Shown piece after piece: positions 1-8,882 of a stretch of DNA of 16,442 nt. Position 1 is the first letter of the stretch. Each line of letters begins with the position of its first letter. A program made the translations under genes and the position numbers. This DNA comes from Phialocephala subalpina (Eukaryota > Ascomycota > Leotiomycetes > Helotiales > Mollisiaceae): the NCBI GenBank assembly GCA_900073065.1, contig FJOG01000036.1:174148-190589 (forward strand), given 5' to 3'. The notes under the pieces are model-generated. The model ran no database searches and was not told the DNA's origin. It worked only from the letters and a program-made list of their open reading frames with translations.

Positions 1-929
1 TTTTCTTAATAAACTTTTTATTAATTTTCTTTTATTTTATAATAAATTTAAGAATAATAAAAAAAATTATTAATATAATTCTTTATATTAAATCCTTTTT
101 TTTTTATCCTCGAAAATATAAAATAATTTTTATTTATATTTTAAATAAATAACCTCGAAAAATATTTCCTTTATAAAATCCTTATATTTATTAATTATAA
201 TATTCTTATAATATATTTCGTTTTATTTTTATTAATATTTCTTTTTATTTATATATATAAATAAATAATAATAATATTAATAAAAATCTATTTCGAAATA
301 TTTAAATTAATAATTATTTTTATAAAAGTTTTATATATATTTCGGTAAATAAAATAAAAATAAATTTATAATAATAAATCGTAAAAAAATATTTAATATT
401 ATATATAATTTAATATATATTATTTACCGAGAAATCAATTCTTATTTCTTATAATTCTTTTTTATATATTTTTAAATATTTTTTACGGATTATTTAGTTT
501 TTAATAAAAGCGTTTTCGATTATTTTACGTATAATAAAAATAAGTTTAAAAAATTAAATATATTTATTAAACGTATTTTGAAAGTTAGAAATATTTTACA
601 AAGGAATTCCTTTATTATTCCTATTTTTAATCGTTAAAACTCTTTTCTTAATTCTCTTTATAAGTTTTCTAATATTAGATTCGAAGTATTAGAAGTAATC
701 TTTATAGATTTCTTTTGGCGGGAGGCCTTTAAAAGTAACTATAATAGCAATCCGGTGATTTTTCGTAATTTCTCGATACGACGTTTTTCGATTTGACTTC
801 TTTATACTTTTCGTATTATGGCGTTTCTTCGATATTATATTAGTAGTTATTGAGTTATTCACGATAAAATGCCAGTGTTTACGAGTTTGTTTATCATAGG
901 GGACTAGCGCATTTCGCTAAATTGGACTC
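1..929. repeat. RIP-eroded AT-rich island (left)
   Basis: This is extremely AT-rich sequence with no usable reading frame. In the first 430 bases I find no CpA and no TpG dinucleotide, while CpG survives repeatedly (mostly as TCG). That is the mark of repeat-induced point mutation, which changes CpA to TpA on both strands, rather than of plain CpG methylation loss. The bias weakens from about 600 onward, where islands such as 715-735 regain G+C. The original element (probably a transposon) cannot be identified by eye. A short inverted repeat TAGCG/CGCTA lies near 905-919 at the edge of the NLR relic. Confidence 0.85.
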
Positions 930-1307
930 ATGAGATTTTTACCCGAGTATTTACTAAATATAATTTTTAAGCCGATAAAAAGCAGCCAAATATCTAGATT
1001 TCTTCACGATACAAAACGCTTTATCCTTAGCTACTGCTCCATAGCTGACTCGTCGCCCCTCCAGCTCTACTCTTCTGCACTTACCTTCGCTCCAAAGAAA
1101 AGCATCATTCGAAATACGTTCCAGCATTATATCCCTGATTGGATCTTACAGGAGCCAAATACAGATCTGGAATGGAATGCCGTTTTGCAGACGCTCGAGG
1201 GGCACAGCAGCTGGGTCAGTTCTGTCGCCTTCTCGCACGACTCGAAGCTGCTGGGAATTTCAGCTATATTGCATCGCTTTTCGAATTATTATGAGTTTCT
1301 GAAATAG
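930..1307 (+). pseudogene. NACHT/WD40 (NLR-type) gene fragment, 5' piece
   Basis: The frame reads 125 residues. From about 985 to 1253 it resembles the linker and first WD40 repeat of fungal NACHT-WD40 (HET-E/NWD-like) proteins. Visible marks are FLHDTKRFIL, PLQLYSSALTFAP, an IPDWI segment, then LQTLEGH followed by VSSVAFSHDSKLL, the start of a WD40 blade. The match stops at about 1253 in mid-blade, and the last 17 or so residues are unrelated. The NACHT ATPase expected upstream is absent and that side is RIP-eroded. In the intact family such proteins act as cytosolic non-self/incompatibility sensors; this piece cannot work alone. A near-identical blade restarts at 3481, so the two pieces were probably once one gene. 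Confidence 0.75.
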
Positions 1308-1467
1308 GAAGTCTGAAAATGAGTGGTGTGTGCACACTATGGACCGTGCACACGGTGGTGACGGACGTTATCTATTACGCACACTCGATTAGTAATTATG
1401 TGAATATTCCACACCGTCCATACCGCTTGACTTCAATTCGGTCAGCACATTTTCCACAACATCTCTC

Positions 1468-3377
1468 ATGAACATATTGCATCTTAGTGTTCAGACAATG
1501 TCCTCCCCGGTCATCCAGCCTTCATTCCAGGATAACGTCGACTTCGTAAATGCTGAAAGAGGTCTCGTCGCGTCTCTCCACACCTGTCTCGTGAAAAACG
1601 AAGCTGGACAGAGTGTGTGGAACAACGAGGACTACAACTTCCTGCAAGGAAATTGCCCATCGACCGTGAATCCGAAGCTATGGCGACAAGGACAGCTGAC
1701 CCGGAAGCAGGGCCTGTTCGAGGTTACCCAAGGCGTGTATCAAGTGCGCGGCCTCGATATCTCAAACATGACTCTTGTCGAAGGCAAGACCGGCGTCATT
1801 GTGCTAGACGTTCTTGCATCAACTGAATGCGCGGCTGCAGCACTAGGATTCTATCGCACCCACCGCGGCCACCGATCAGTGCAGGCTGTCATCTACTCAC
1901 ACTCGCATTATGATCACTTCGGCGGCGCGCAAGGTGTTCTTTCAACAGCTGCTGGAGATCAGCGCGAAATCCCCATCATCGCTCCAGCTGGCTTCATGGA
2001 AGCAGTGCTCAAAGAGAATATTGTTGCCGGCCCAGCGATGCGAAGACGCGCAGTATTCATGTTTGGTGGATCTCTGCCTATTGGACCACACGCCCATGTG
2101 TATATCTCCCTCCATCAAGCACGATCAGCCGGTAAGCATAGTTATTAATTACTTGTAGCGGTTGCGGCTTAGGTATGGCTGCTTCTGGCGGTACCACAAT
2201 CATTGTACCACCGAACGATACTATTAACGAGACCGGCGACGAACGAATCATCGATGGCGTAAGAATTGCGTTCCAGATGGTGCCTGAGACAGAAGCACCA
2301 TGCGAGATCAACGTCTTCTTTCCTCATCAGCGTGCTCTCTATATCGCCGAGTGTGCAACTCATACGATGCACAATGTCATCACCTTACGCGGTGCACAAG
2401 TTCGGGACGCAAAGAAGTGGTCTAAGCACTTGGACGAGACGCTCGATATGTACGGTTTTGATTCCGACGTGGTCTTTTCGGGTCATCACTGGCCAACGTG
2501 GGGCCACGACAATATCATCAAGTTCATTTCAGACCAACGAGACCTCTACGGCTATATGCATGATCAGACGGTTAGGCTTATGAACAAAGGGATGGCTGGG
2601 ATTGAGATAGCGGAACAGCTCCAGCTCCCGCCAGCTTTGAAACAAGAATGGTATGCCGGTGAATTCTACGGCTGCTTGTCGCAGAATGTGAAGGGCATCT
2701 ACCAGCGTTACATGACGTGGTTCGATGGTAACCCAGCCAATATATGGAAGCATCCACCAAAGGGGGAGGGAAAGCGCTATGTTGATTGCATGGGTGGCGT
2801 CGAGGTTGTCATTGAAAAGGCAAAAGAGTTCGCCGACAGAGGCGATCTTCGGTTCGCTGCAACACTGCTTGACCATGTTGTGGCGGCGGAACCAAGCAAC
2901 GAACGGGGACAACAGCAACTAGCATCGGTATACCAGCGGCTCGGCTTCAGTGCTGAAAATGCTGTCTGGCGCAATTTCTATCTCACTGCCGCACAGGAGC
3001 TTGGCAGCGAGAGCCAGGGAGCACCGCAAAGTGTGATCGCCATCAATCCGCAATCGACTGTAGAAGATTGGCTCGACGCTCTCTCGCTGCAGATAGATGG
3101 ACCGAAGGCTTGCGAAATATCTGTCCAGACGATCGTGATCAATATCCCGGACGAACAGACAACGTGGACATTGACATTACGGAATGGCACACTGACGTAC
3201 CGGAGTAAGGCTTTTGGGACTGCGCAGAGTAGCGGCTCTGCAGATTTGACGGTGACAGTCAGCAAGAGCGAGATGTACGACATGGTCGCCAAAGGCAACA
3301 TAGATGCGGCAAAGAAGACTGGGGAAGGCAAGATGGAGACGCTGACTACTTTACTAGAATTAGGTAATATTGTATGA
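1468..3377 (+). CDS. Alkyl sulfatase, metallo-beta-lactamase fold (SdsA/BDS1-like)
   Basis: The enzyme is predicted to hydrolyse primary alkyl sulfates (SDS-type) to alcohol and sulfate with two zinc ions. Exon 1 is 1468-2099 and exon 2 is 2159-3377. The 59 bp intron joins GT|C to give V-G-C-G-L-G, restoring the family sequence; the product is 616 aa, normal for the family. Visible sites: HSHYDH at 145-150 (zinc ligands), TEAP glutamate about 256, AECATH glutamate about 275, HHWPTWG about 320. A dimerisation helix region follows, with NVKGIYQRYMTWFDGNP, and an SCP2-like C-terminal domain covers about 480-616. A second ATG at 1498 (SSPVIQP start) would give 606 aa and is as likely. No signal peptide is evident, so the protein is probably intracellular. 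It lies between two halves of a WD40 gene. No break is visible; the asparagine often seen after the second metal glutamate is cysteine here. A stronger-looking donor at 2131 would leave only a 28 bp intron. Confidence 0.93.
2100..2158 (+). other. Intron of the alkyl sulfatase gene
   Basis: This 59 bp intron has donor GTATAT, branch-like ATTAAT near 2145 and acceptor TTGTAG. Splicing restores the V-G-C-G-L-G-M junction expected in alkyl sulfatases, while the unspliced frame meets a stop at 2146-2148. Confidence 0.85.
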
Positions 3378-3480
3378 AATGCTAAATTCTTGACTACTAG
3401 CTTTACATTCAAGGTGGCATACCTGTCCTTAAGCTCGTTGATATGCGTGACGTTGAAGAATGTAACTATGGGTCGAGAGG

Positions 3481-3903
3481 TACAGCGGCCGGGTCAACTC
3501 TGTCGCCTTCTCACACGACTCGAAGCTACTGGCGTCGGCGTCGCACGACAAGACGGTCAAGGTCTGGGACGCGGCTACAGGCACGCTGCAGCAGACGCTC
3601 GAAGTTAATGGCTACATCTCGACTTTATCATTTGATATTACTAACTCGATCTTGATTACGAACATTGGTCGTGTTATGGTAAATTCAACTGGGTTCCTAA
3701 CCTTGCCTATATCCTCTCAAGAGATAGGTGGCAAAGGTGACCGTAAAGGATTAGGTATTAGCGGGCCCTGGGTTATATGGAACGACCAGAACCTGCTTTG
3801 GTTACCACCTGGCTTCCGGGGTCATAACTCTATTATTTCGTATACAGGCTCCACACTTGCTATCGGATGTTCCACTGGGAAGGCTTTCGTCATAGGAGTT
3901 TCA
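3481..3903 (+). pseudogene. NACHT/WD40 (NLR-type) gene fragment, 3' piece
   Basis: The frame is open from 3466. From TACAGCGGCC at 3481 it reads a near-consensus WD40 blade (RVNSVAFSHDSKLLASASHD, then KTVKVWDAATG and LQQTLE). A degenerate blade follows (ISTLSFDITNSILITNIG), and then the usual tail of fungal NWD proteins with GPWVIWNDQNLLWLPPGFRG and a terminal STGKAFVIGVS. At the first blade the DNA is about 90% identical to the 5' piece at 1213-1253 by eye. It has lost its N-terminal part and has no own start; the first in-frame ATG is 3676. The frame continues without a stop into the downstream protein. Confidence 0.8.
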
Positions 3904-5244
3904 ATAAACATTTTACGTAGCAAAGCCTTTGAAAGTTTGCGAGTCAGCATCAGTGAGTTAGCAGCGCAAGGAGAAGAGTCAACTACAGAGATACGATCTC
4001 GCCATAACGTGATGGAGCTGGAGAACCAGGTTGGGAAGGACGAAAAGCTGTCAGATATAGGGATTAAGCAAAGCCCATTAAGCGGAACGGTAATACCAGA
4101 ATCGCGAACAATTCTCCAAGCTGGAAGATTAAATGTTTTCGCCACGCTACAGCGATGTTCTTGGGCTGTGCTTCGCCTTTTCCGTCCTAAACTCGAAATT
4201 GGATATCGGCGACTGGAATGGCAATGTGATTGTGGCACGCCACTCTATGGTGACTTCAGAGGTGGCTCTGAAGAAATTACCAAGCTCGTAAGAGAAATTC
4301 AAGCCTATGGATATGTCGTTACACAGAGTGGTCACGGAATGAAACAAATGCCAACGGGTTCGGGACGGACCACCACTTCAAACTCGGCTGTATCTGCACC
4401 CCTAGTATTGAATACATCTCAAACAGCACAGAACCCCATCCTCAATTCCACTGGCACTACGTCTCGAGCACTTGGAGAAACACGAAATCCAACGTTTGGT
4501 AGTACAGTCACCACAACATCTCTGCCACCATTTACTGGTAAGAGTTCAAAATTCGTAGCACTATGCGTCAACACAGGTCCATTCCAAAAGACATACGATG
4601 AGATCGAGATATCTACCATTCCCAAAAACACCCAAATGTTTCACGACTTCAGAAAGACGTACGAAGCATGCATCGACTCCCGGAAGAACCTACTCAGAAG
4701 ATGGCTCACTAAGCCCGTAGACATCGAGTTCATCCAATTCGCAGTGGAAGGCCTCAGGCATGTCTACCCCATTCCCGGGTCCCCTGATTGTACGATCTGT
4801 GCTCACGCAGAGAAGAAGGATGGACTTGTCACCGCACGCAAATACGAGCCTCATCTCAATGCTGTAGCTCTGACCCATCCACCTATTCCCCCAGATCTAT
4901 TCTTTCACTTGTGGGAGTGTCCGGCACATATAACTCCTACAGTGCAGAATATGTGGCTTAATCGTCTGCCAAAGAAGCTAGATGAGAAGCTGGACAAGGT
5001 GTGTCTGGGGACACGGCCAGATGGCGAGCCGATTCTTGGGTGGGGAGTACTTGTGATTGAGGGTCTGCATAGGCGGAGGATATTACGATTGACTATCGCT
5101 ATTGTGGCGTTGAGTATGGTCATCTCGGTGGCCTATTCGGCTGGTATGAAAGATGTGTCTAGTGGGTTTGCAGTTGGTGCTCTTCTTGTAGGATGTTGGA
5201 CCTTACTTATAGCAGCACTATACTCTGAGTGGGTGGCAGGATGA
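3676..5244 (+). CDS. Fungal CDCG-motif protein with two C-terminal TM helices, fused to a WD40 tail
   Basis: The reading frame has no stop from 3466 to 5244. Its first ATG is 3676 (522 aa); a likely original start is the in-frame ATG at 4012 (410 aa). The N-terminal part is the end of a WD40 protein. From about 4165 it carries LRLFRPKLEIGYRRLEWQCD followed by CGTPLYGDF, a motif I know from uncharacterised fungal proteins. A Ser/Thr-rich linker covers about 4355-4540. A folded region follows, with SSKFVALCVNTGPFQKTYDE, a CxxC (CTIC), and ELPP-like HPPIPPDLFFHLWECP. Two hydrophobic helices lie at about 5080-5145 and 5160-5230, and a few residues follow. The protein is probably membrane-anchored by this hairpin; its function is unknown. 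The CDCG and CTIC/CPAH cysteines suggest metal binding (inference). Whether the fused form or the 4012 form is made cannot be read from sequence. Confidence 0.7.
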   Translation: MVNSTGFLTLPISSQEIGGKGDRKGLGISGPWVIWNDQNLLWLPPGFRGHNSIISYTGSTLAIGCSTGKAFVIGVSINILRSKAFESLRVSISELAAQGEESTTEIRSRHNVMELENQVGKDEKLSDIGIKQSPLSGTVIPESRTILQAGRLNVFATLQRCSWAVLRLFRPKLEIGYRRLEWQCDCGTPLYGDFRGGSEEITKLVREIQAYGYVVTQSGHGMKQMPTGSGRTTTSNSAVSAPLVLNTSQTAQNPILNSTGTTSRALGETRNPTFGSTVTTTSLPPFTGKSSKFVALCVNTGPFQKTYDEIEISTIPKNTQMFHDFRKTYEACIDSRKNLLRRWLTKPVDIEFIQFAVEGLRHVYPIPGSPDCTICAHAEKKDGLVTARKYEPHLNAVALTHPPIPPDLFFHLWECPAHITPTVQNMWLNRLPKKLDEKLDKVCLGTRPDGEPILGWGVLVIEGLHRRRILRLTIAIVALSMVISVAYSAGMKDVSSGFAVGALLVGCWTLLIAALYSEWVAG

Positions 5245-5750
5245 TCCAAAAATCAGGGATACTTATTGTTGGGTATGGCTACAATGAGAACTGATAAAAC
5301 TTCCAGATGCATGTGTTCAACTCTGTCAGTGACTCCTAATTCCAATAACCTTACTCTAATTGATTTCGAAGGCTTCGTGTTAGCAGCAGGCTAGCACCCA
5401 CGTGATGTACGGGACGATCGCTCCGCAGGGATATCGGCTATAAATAGCATGTTTCTCGAACCTTCCATAATAGGCACGTGCCCTCTGGTACGCCGTTGCC
5501 AAACCGCTACCAGTCAGTCGTCTCGTTCACGACACCATCACCGCGGTAGGCTAAGATAGACAGAGCCAGTCAAGTATTAGCGCAAGGCGTGCCTCCTGGC
5601 GTGCCTCGATCATACCGTGCTCTTGCAGATCATAGCAACGTCCCTTATACTACACTCCACCATCGTACTCGCAGACGACCCTCGATGAAAAAGAAGGCGC
5701 GAAAGCAATAATACCTCGAACTATATAAAGAAGATATTATTGTTAAATAT
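5245..5750. other. Gene-free stretch, possible LTR or orphan promoter
   Basis: There is no convincing coding sequence here. From 5378 the sequence starts TGTTAGCAGC, then shows CACGTG at 5399, a TATA palindrome at 5437-5448 and a second palindromic CACGTG at 5473-5482. About 250 bp of GC-balanced non-coding DNA then runs straight into the AT island. This order (TGTTA start, CACGTGA, TATAAATAG, untranslated leader) resembles a fungal LTR, but I find no matching CA end with a target-site duplication. Confidence 0.4.
5437..5448. promoter_or_regulatory. TATA-box palindrome GCTATAAATAGC
   Basis: This is a perfect 12 bp inverted repeat around TATAAATAG, flanked by CACGTG at 5399-5404 and the 10 bp palindrome GGCACGTGCC at 5473-5482. 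No ORF follows before the AT island, so it is an orphan promoter or part of an LTR. Confidence 0.45.
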
Positions 5751-7165
5751 TTGCTATAAATATCCGACTTTAAATAATCGATACGACTAAAATTTATTCC
5801 TTTTATAACCTTTAAAATTACTTATTATTAGTTTATTATTATTAAACTTTTTAAATCTTTTAATTAAAATTAAATAAAAACTTTAGAAAAATATTATTTA
5901 GAATTTATAATACGAAAAATCAAAGTATTAAATTAGAATTATTACGAGAAAAATACTTATAAAAAGATTATATATTAATTTAAAGTAATAAAAAATATAT
6001 TATAAAATTTAATTATTTTTATCGAAAATATATATAATATAAAATATATTTCTTTTATTCCAAAAGAAAAAAGTTCGCCCGCTCTAATTAGCTCGATAAG
6101 CGAGCTAATAAATAGCCTTTTTTTTATTTTTTATTTAATACGTATATTATTTCATAAATTTTATAAAAATATTTTTACGAAAAATTATAAAGTTTTCGAT
6201 TTTATTATAATAAAAAGAAAAAACTTTTAAAAGTAAAACTTTTTTAAGAATTATATAATTGCGTAATTACGTAATAAAATTTTAGTATTCTAGTATTTAA
6301 TAGCTTTAATATTTTAAGTAAAAACGAATTTCTAAAGTTTTCAAATATTCCAAAAGAATATTTCTTAGGATTCTCGATTTATATTTACGTAATAATTAAT
6401 TTAAATATTAAAGGAAAATCCTTTAAAACTTTTCTTAAGAATTATATAATTATAAAATTATAAAAAGAATAGGATTTTAATATTTCAATTTTTGGTAATT
6501 AATAATTAATAATTTTAATATTTTAATTTTAATATTTCAAGTAATAATATTCTAATATTCTAATTAGTATTCTAATATTTAATAATTTTAATACTTTAAA
6601 TAAAAATATATTTAAAAAATTTTTTAATTATAATTTATAATACGCAATTATTTATTAATAATATAATAATAAATTATTAATTTAATTTAAAATTTGGAAA
6701 ATAAAAATTTCTAATTAAATTTCAATTTATATATAAATATAAAATAATTTATATAAGAAATTATATTAATTTTTAAAATATAAATAAAAAGAAATTTTAA
6801 TATTTTTCTTTTTTTTAATATTATATACTAAGGATATTTTTTTCTATTAATTAGAAAATTATATTTAATATTTTTATCGAAATTTAAAAAAATTACTTAT
6901 TTTCTTTTTAATTTTATTTTTCACGTGATTTCCCTTAGGAAAAGATTTATACTAATTCTTATAATAAATAACCAATAATAAAATAATAAGAAAAATAATA
7001 AGAAAAAATAATTTAAAAAAATTAAATATAAAATATAATAATATATTCTTATATAAAATTTTTAATAAAAGAAATATTTAATATATAAAAAATAAAATAA
7101 TCGAATAAATTCTAAAATGAAATTAACTTTAAAATAATTTCTAATTAAGATATTTATTTTTTCAT
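5750..7165. repeat. RIP-eroded AT-rich island (right)
   Basis: This is about 1.4 kb of A/T-dominated DNA with CpA and TpG strongly depleted, TpA-rich runs and surviving TCG sites, as in the left island. There is no reading frame of note. Low-complexity TAATATTTTAAT-type runs occupy about 6480-6600. Both edges are sharp: near 5720-5750 on the left, and at 7160-7180, where the sequence returns to balanced composition (GGATCGCGC). The erosion is slightly milder than at 1-480, since a handful of CpA remain. The source element cannot be recognised. Confidence 0.85.
6087..6109. repeat. Perfect 9 bp inverted repeat inside the AT island
   Basis: ATTAGCTCG and CGAGCTAAT are separated by ATAAG. They sit in a short GC-richer patch (6074-6116) within otherwise A/T sequence and are followed by a run of T. 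This could be a surviving element terminus or a chance hairpin preserved because its C residues are in CpG/CpT context. Confidence 0.5.
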
Positions 7166-7374
7166 CAGAGTAATAAGGATCGCGCTTCGGTCTGCAAGGA
7201 TTTTCGCTTCGCAGGGACGTCTCTTACTCTAGGAGTCCTTTCCTATAAGAGACTAGTTCCGATCCAAAGGGGCACAGCGCGCCGCTTCTCCGCTCAGAAT
7301 AAGCCGCTCCCGTTTAACCTCCATGTCTGAAAAACATCATTCTAAGTCCGTCGAGCTCCTCAATAGAATCCATT
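7166..7374 (+). promoter_or_regulatory. Upstream region of the methyltransferase gene
   Basis: Balanced composition resumes here. An inverted repeat GTCTCTTA (7219-7226) / TAAGAGAC (7246-7253) encloses a smaller ACTC/GAGT pair. No TATA box is seen. An ATG at 7323 opens only a 30-codon frame and is not joined to the methyltransferase by any good splice. Confidence 0.3.
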
Positions 7375-8866
7375 ATGGCTTTGAGCAAACCAGATCAGCC
7401 GCCATTAGAAGCTGAGCAGGCAGGATCAGTCCACTCTGCTCTAAGCACTGCTGGTTTATCAGTGATTCCTCTCGCATCCCCACCGGTTGCATTGCTAAGT
7501 TGAATAGGTTGACACCGATATCAGCGGAAGTGACAATGACTCCGCAATTGGCAGCACAGATGGATAGCATGTCCCCTTCTGGTGCGCGTGCCGAGTTCTT
7601 GCTAACACCTGTCTTACAGTTCTTCTACGCAGTCAGTCAGGTCGAGTATCTACGACTTCGTGGAAGAAAACGGAAGAACGTATCATCGTTTCCGAGAAGG
7701 AAGTAAGTTTTGCGTTCTTGCAATCTACATCATCGAGCAAACGAGGCTGACTCCCATCTAGAATACTACCTGCCCAATGATGAGGTCCGTATTTCTGGAC
7801 ATGTTTGAGCATTTGGACTGACATTGTATCGTTAGAGAGAGCAAGATAGATTAGGTAGGATCTCTGATTACCACGGTGATTTCCGTACGAAGTTCTGATT
7901 ACGATCAGACCTTCAGCACCACCTCTTTCTATTAACGTTGTCCGGCGAATTGTATGCTGCACCGATCCACGATATTCCTGGTGGCCTACATAACGTATTA
8001 GACATCGCGACTGGGACGGGAATATGGGCCATAGATTTTGGTGAGCGTTTTCGATCTTTCGGAAACAACGGTGTTCTGACCATTCCTTCAGCGAACCAGT
8101 TTCCGTCTGCCCAAGTGACTGGTACGGATCTTAGCCCTGTTCAACCAGCCTTGTGAGTCATCACTTCGCGTCCTTGTCGAGTCAACTTTCCTGTAGCTGA
8201 CTGACCAGTGTCCCTCCGAATTGCCAATTTGAAGTGGACGACTCAGAAGATGTTTGGAACTTCTCGCAGCAATTCGACTACGTACATGGAAGGGCGCTCC
8301 TGACATGCTTCAAATCACATCTCCCAGTCATCAAGTCTGCATTCGACTCCCTTCGACCAGGCGGTTATCTCGAGCTTCAAGATGCCATCTTCAGCGCTCG
8401 CTGTGTCGATGATTCTATGAAAGGAACCGACCTCGAGCGTTGGTGTGGCCTTGTTTTGAAAGCCACTGAAGCTTTAGGGAAGAATTGGAATCGGGCTTCG
8501 GAGTACAGAACTTATCTTGTAGAAACTGGATTCGAAGATGTGGTAGAGAAGAAATTTGTGTGGCCTATTGGAACGTGGGCGCGGGGCAAGAGAATGAAGA
8601 TGCTTGGGCTGTGGTGTCGAGAGGATCTGCTCTCAGCGCTGGAAGGGATTAGCTTGGCTGTTTTGACGAGGGGGCTAGGAATGTCAAAGGAGGAAGTGGA
8701 AGTCCTTCTGGTGGGAGTTAGGAATGATATCAAGAGTAACGAGATTCACGCTTATCTCGCGATGTAAGTCATGCTTCCAAGCCTTCGCCTGTATCTGGAA
8801 TGTCATCGATCTAATCCAAATAGACGAGTCGTATATGGGCGGAAACCGATGGTTATGACCTCATAG
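7375..8866 (+). CDS. SAM-dependent methyltransferase (fungal UMTA/LaeA-like)
   Basis: This is a class I methyltransferase of the large fungal family that includes LaeA-type and secondary-metabolite enzymes; the substrate is unknown. My model has eight exons: 7375-7461, 7633-7702, 7762-7784, 7836-7854, 7909-8040, 8092-8152, 8209-8763 and 8824-8866, giving 329 aa, the family norm. The splices restore ENGRTYH, LPNDE-REQDRLD-LQHHLFLLTL, SAM motif I VLDIATGTGIWAIDFA (about 96-111), PSAQVTGTDLSPVQPAFVPPN, the FDYVHGRALL and LRPGGYLELQD motifs, and the C-terminal HAYLAIRVVYGRKP. Most introns have CTGAC or CTAAC branch points. The 5' end is uncertain: intron 7462-7632 is my best fit. An alternative starts at ATG 7536 and uses acceptor 7619, because an in-frame TGA at 7501 blocks readthrough from 7375. 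From 7633 on the model is firm. It abuts a RIP island, typical of accessory metabolic genes. Confidence 0.9.
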
Positions 8867-8882
8867 GTGGACTCGCTGACAG

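Noticed and set aside
1320..1440. Repeated GTGCACAC and an inverted TATGGAC/GTCCATA pair upstream of the sulfatase
   Set aside because: Matches are short and imperfect with no target duplication, so this is not enough to call a MITE or an operator.
2078..3412. Several minus-strand frames of 65-144 codons across the sulfatase
   Set aside because: Antisense shadows of the strongly conserved sulfatase exon 2.
1..7165. Direct repeats in the AT blocks as CRISPR-like arrays or a replication origin
   Set aside because: The repeats are irregular low-complexity A/T runs without equal spacers. An origin cannot be told from base composition alone, and the RIP signature explains the bias.
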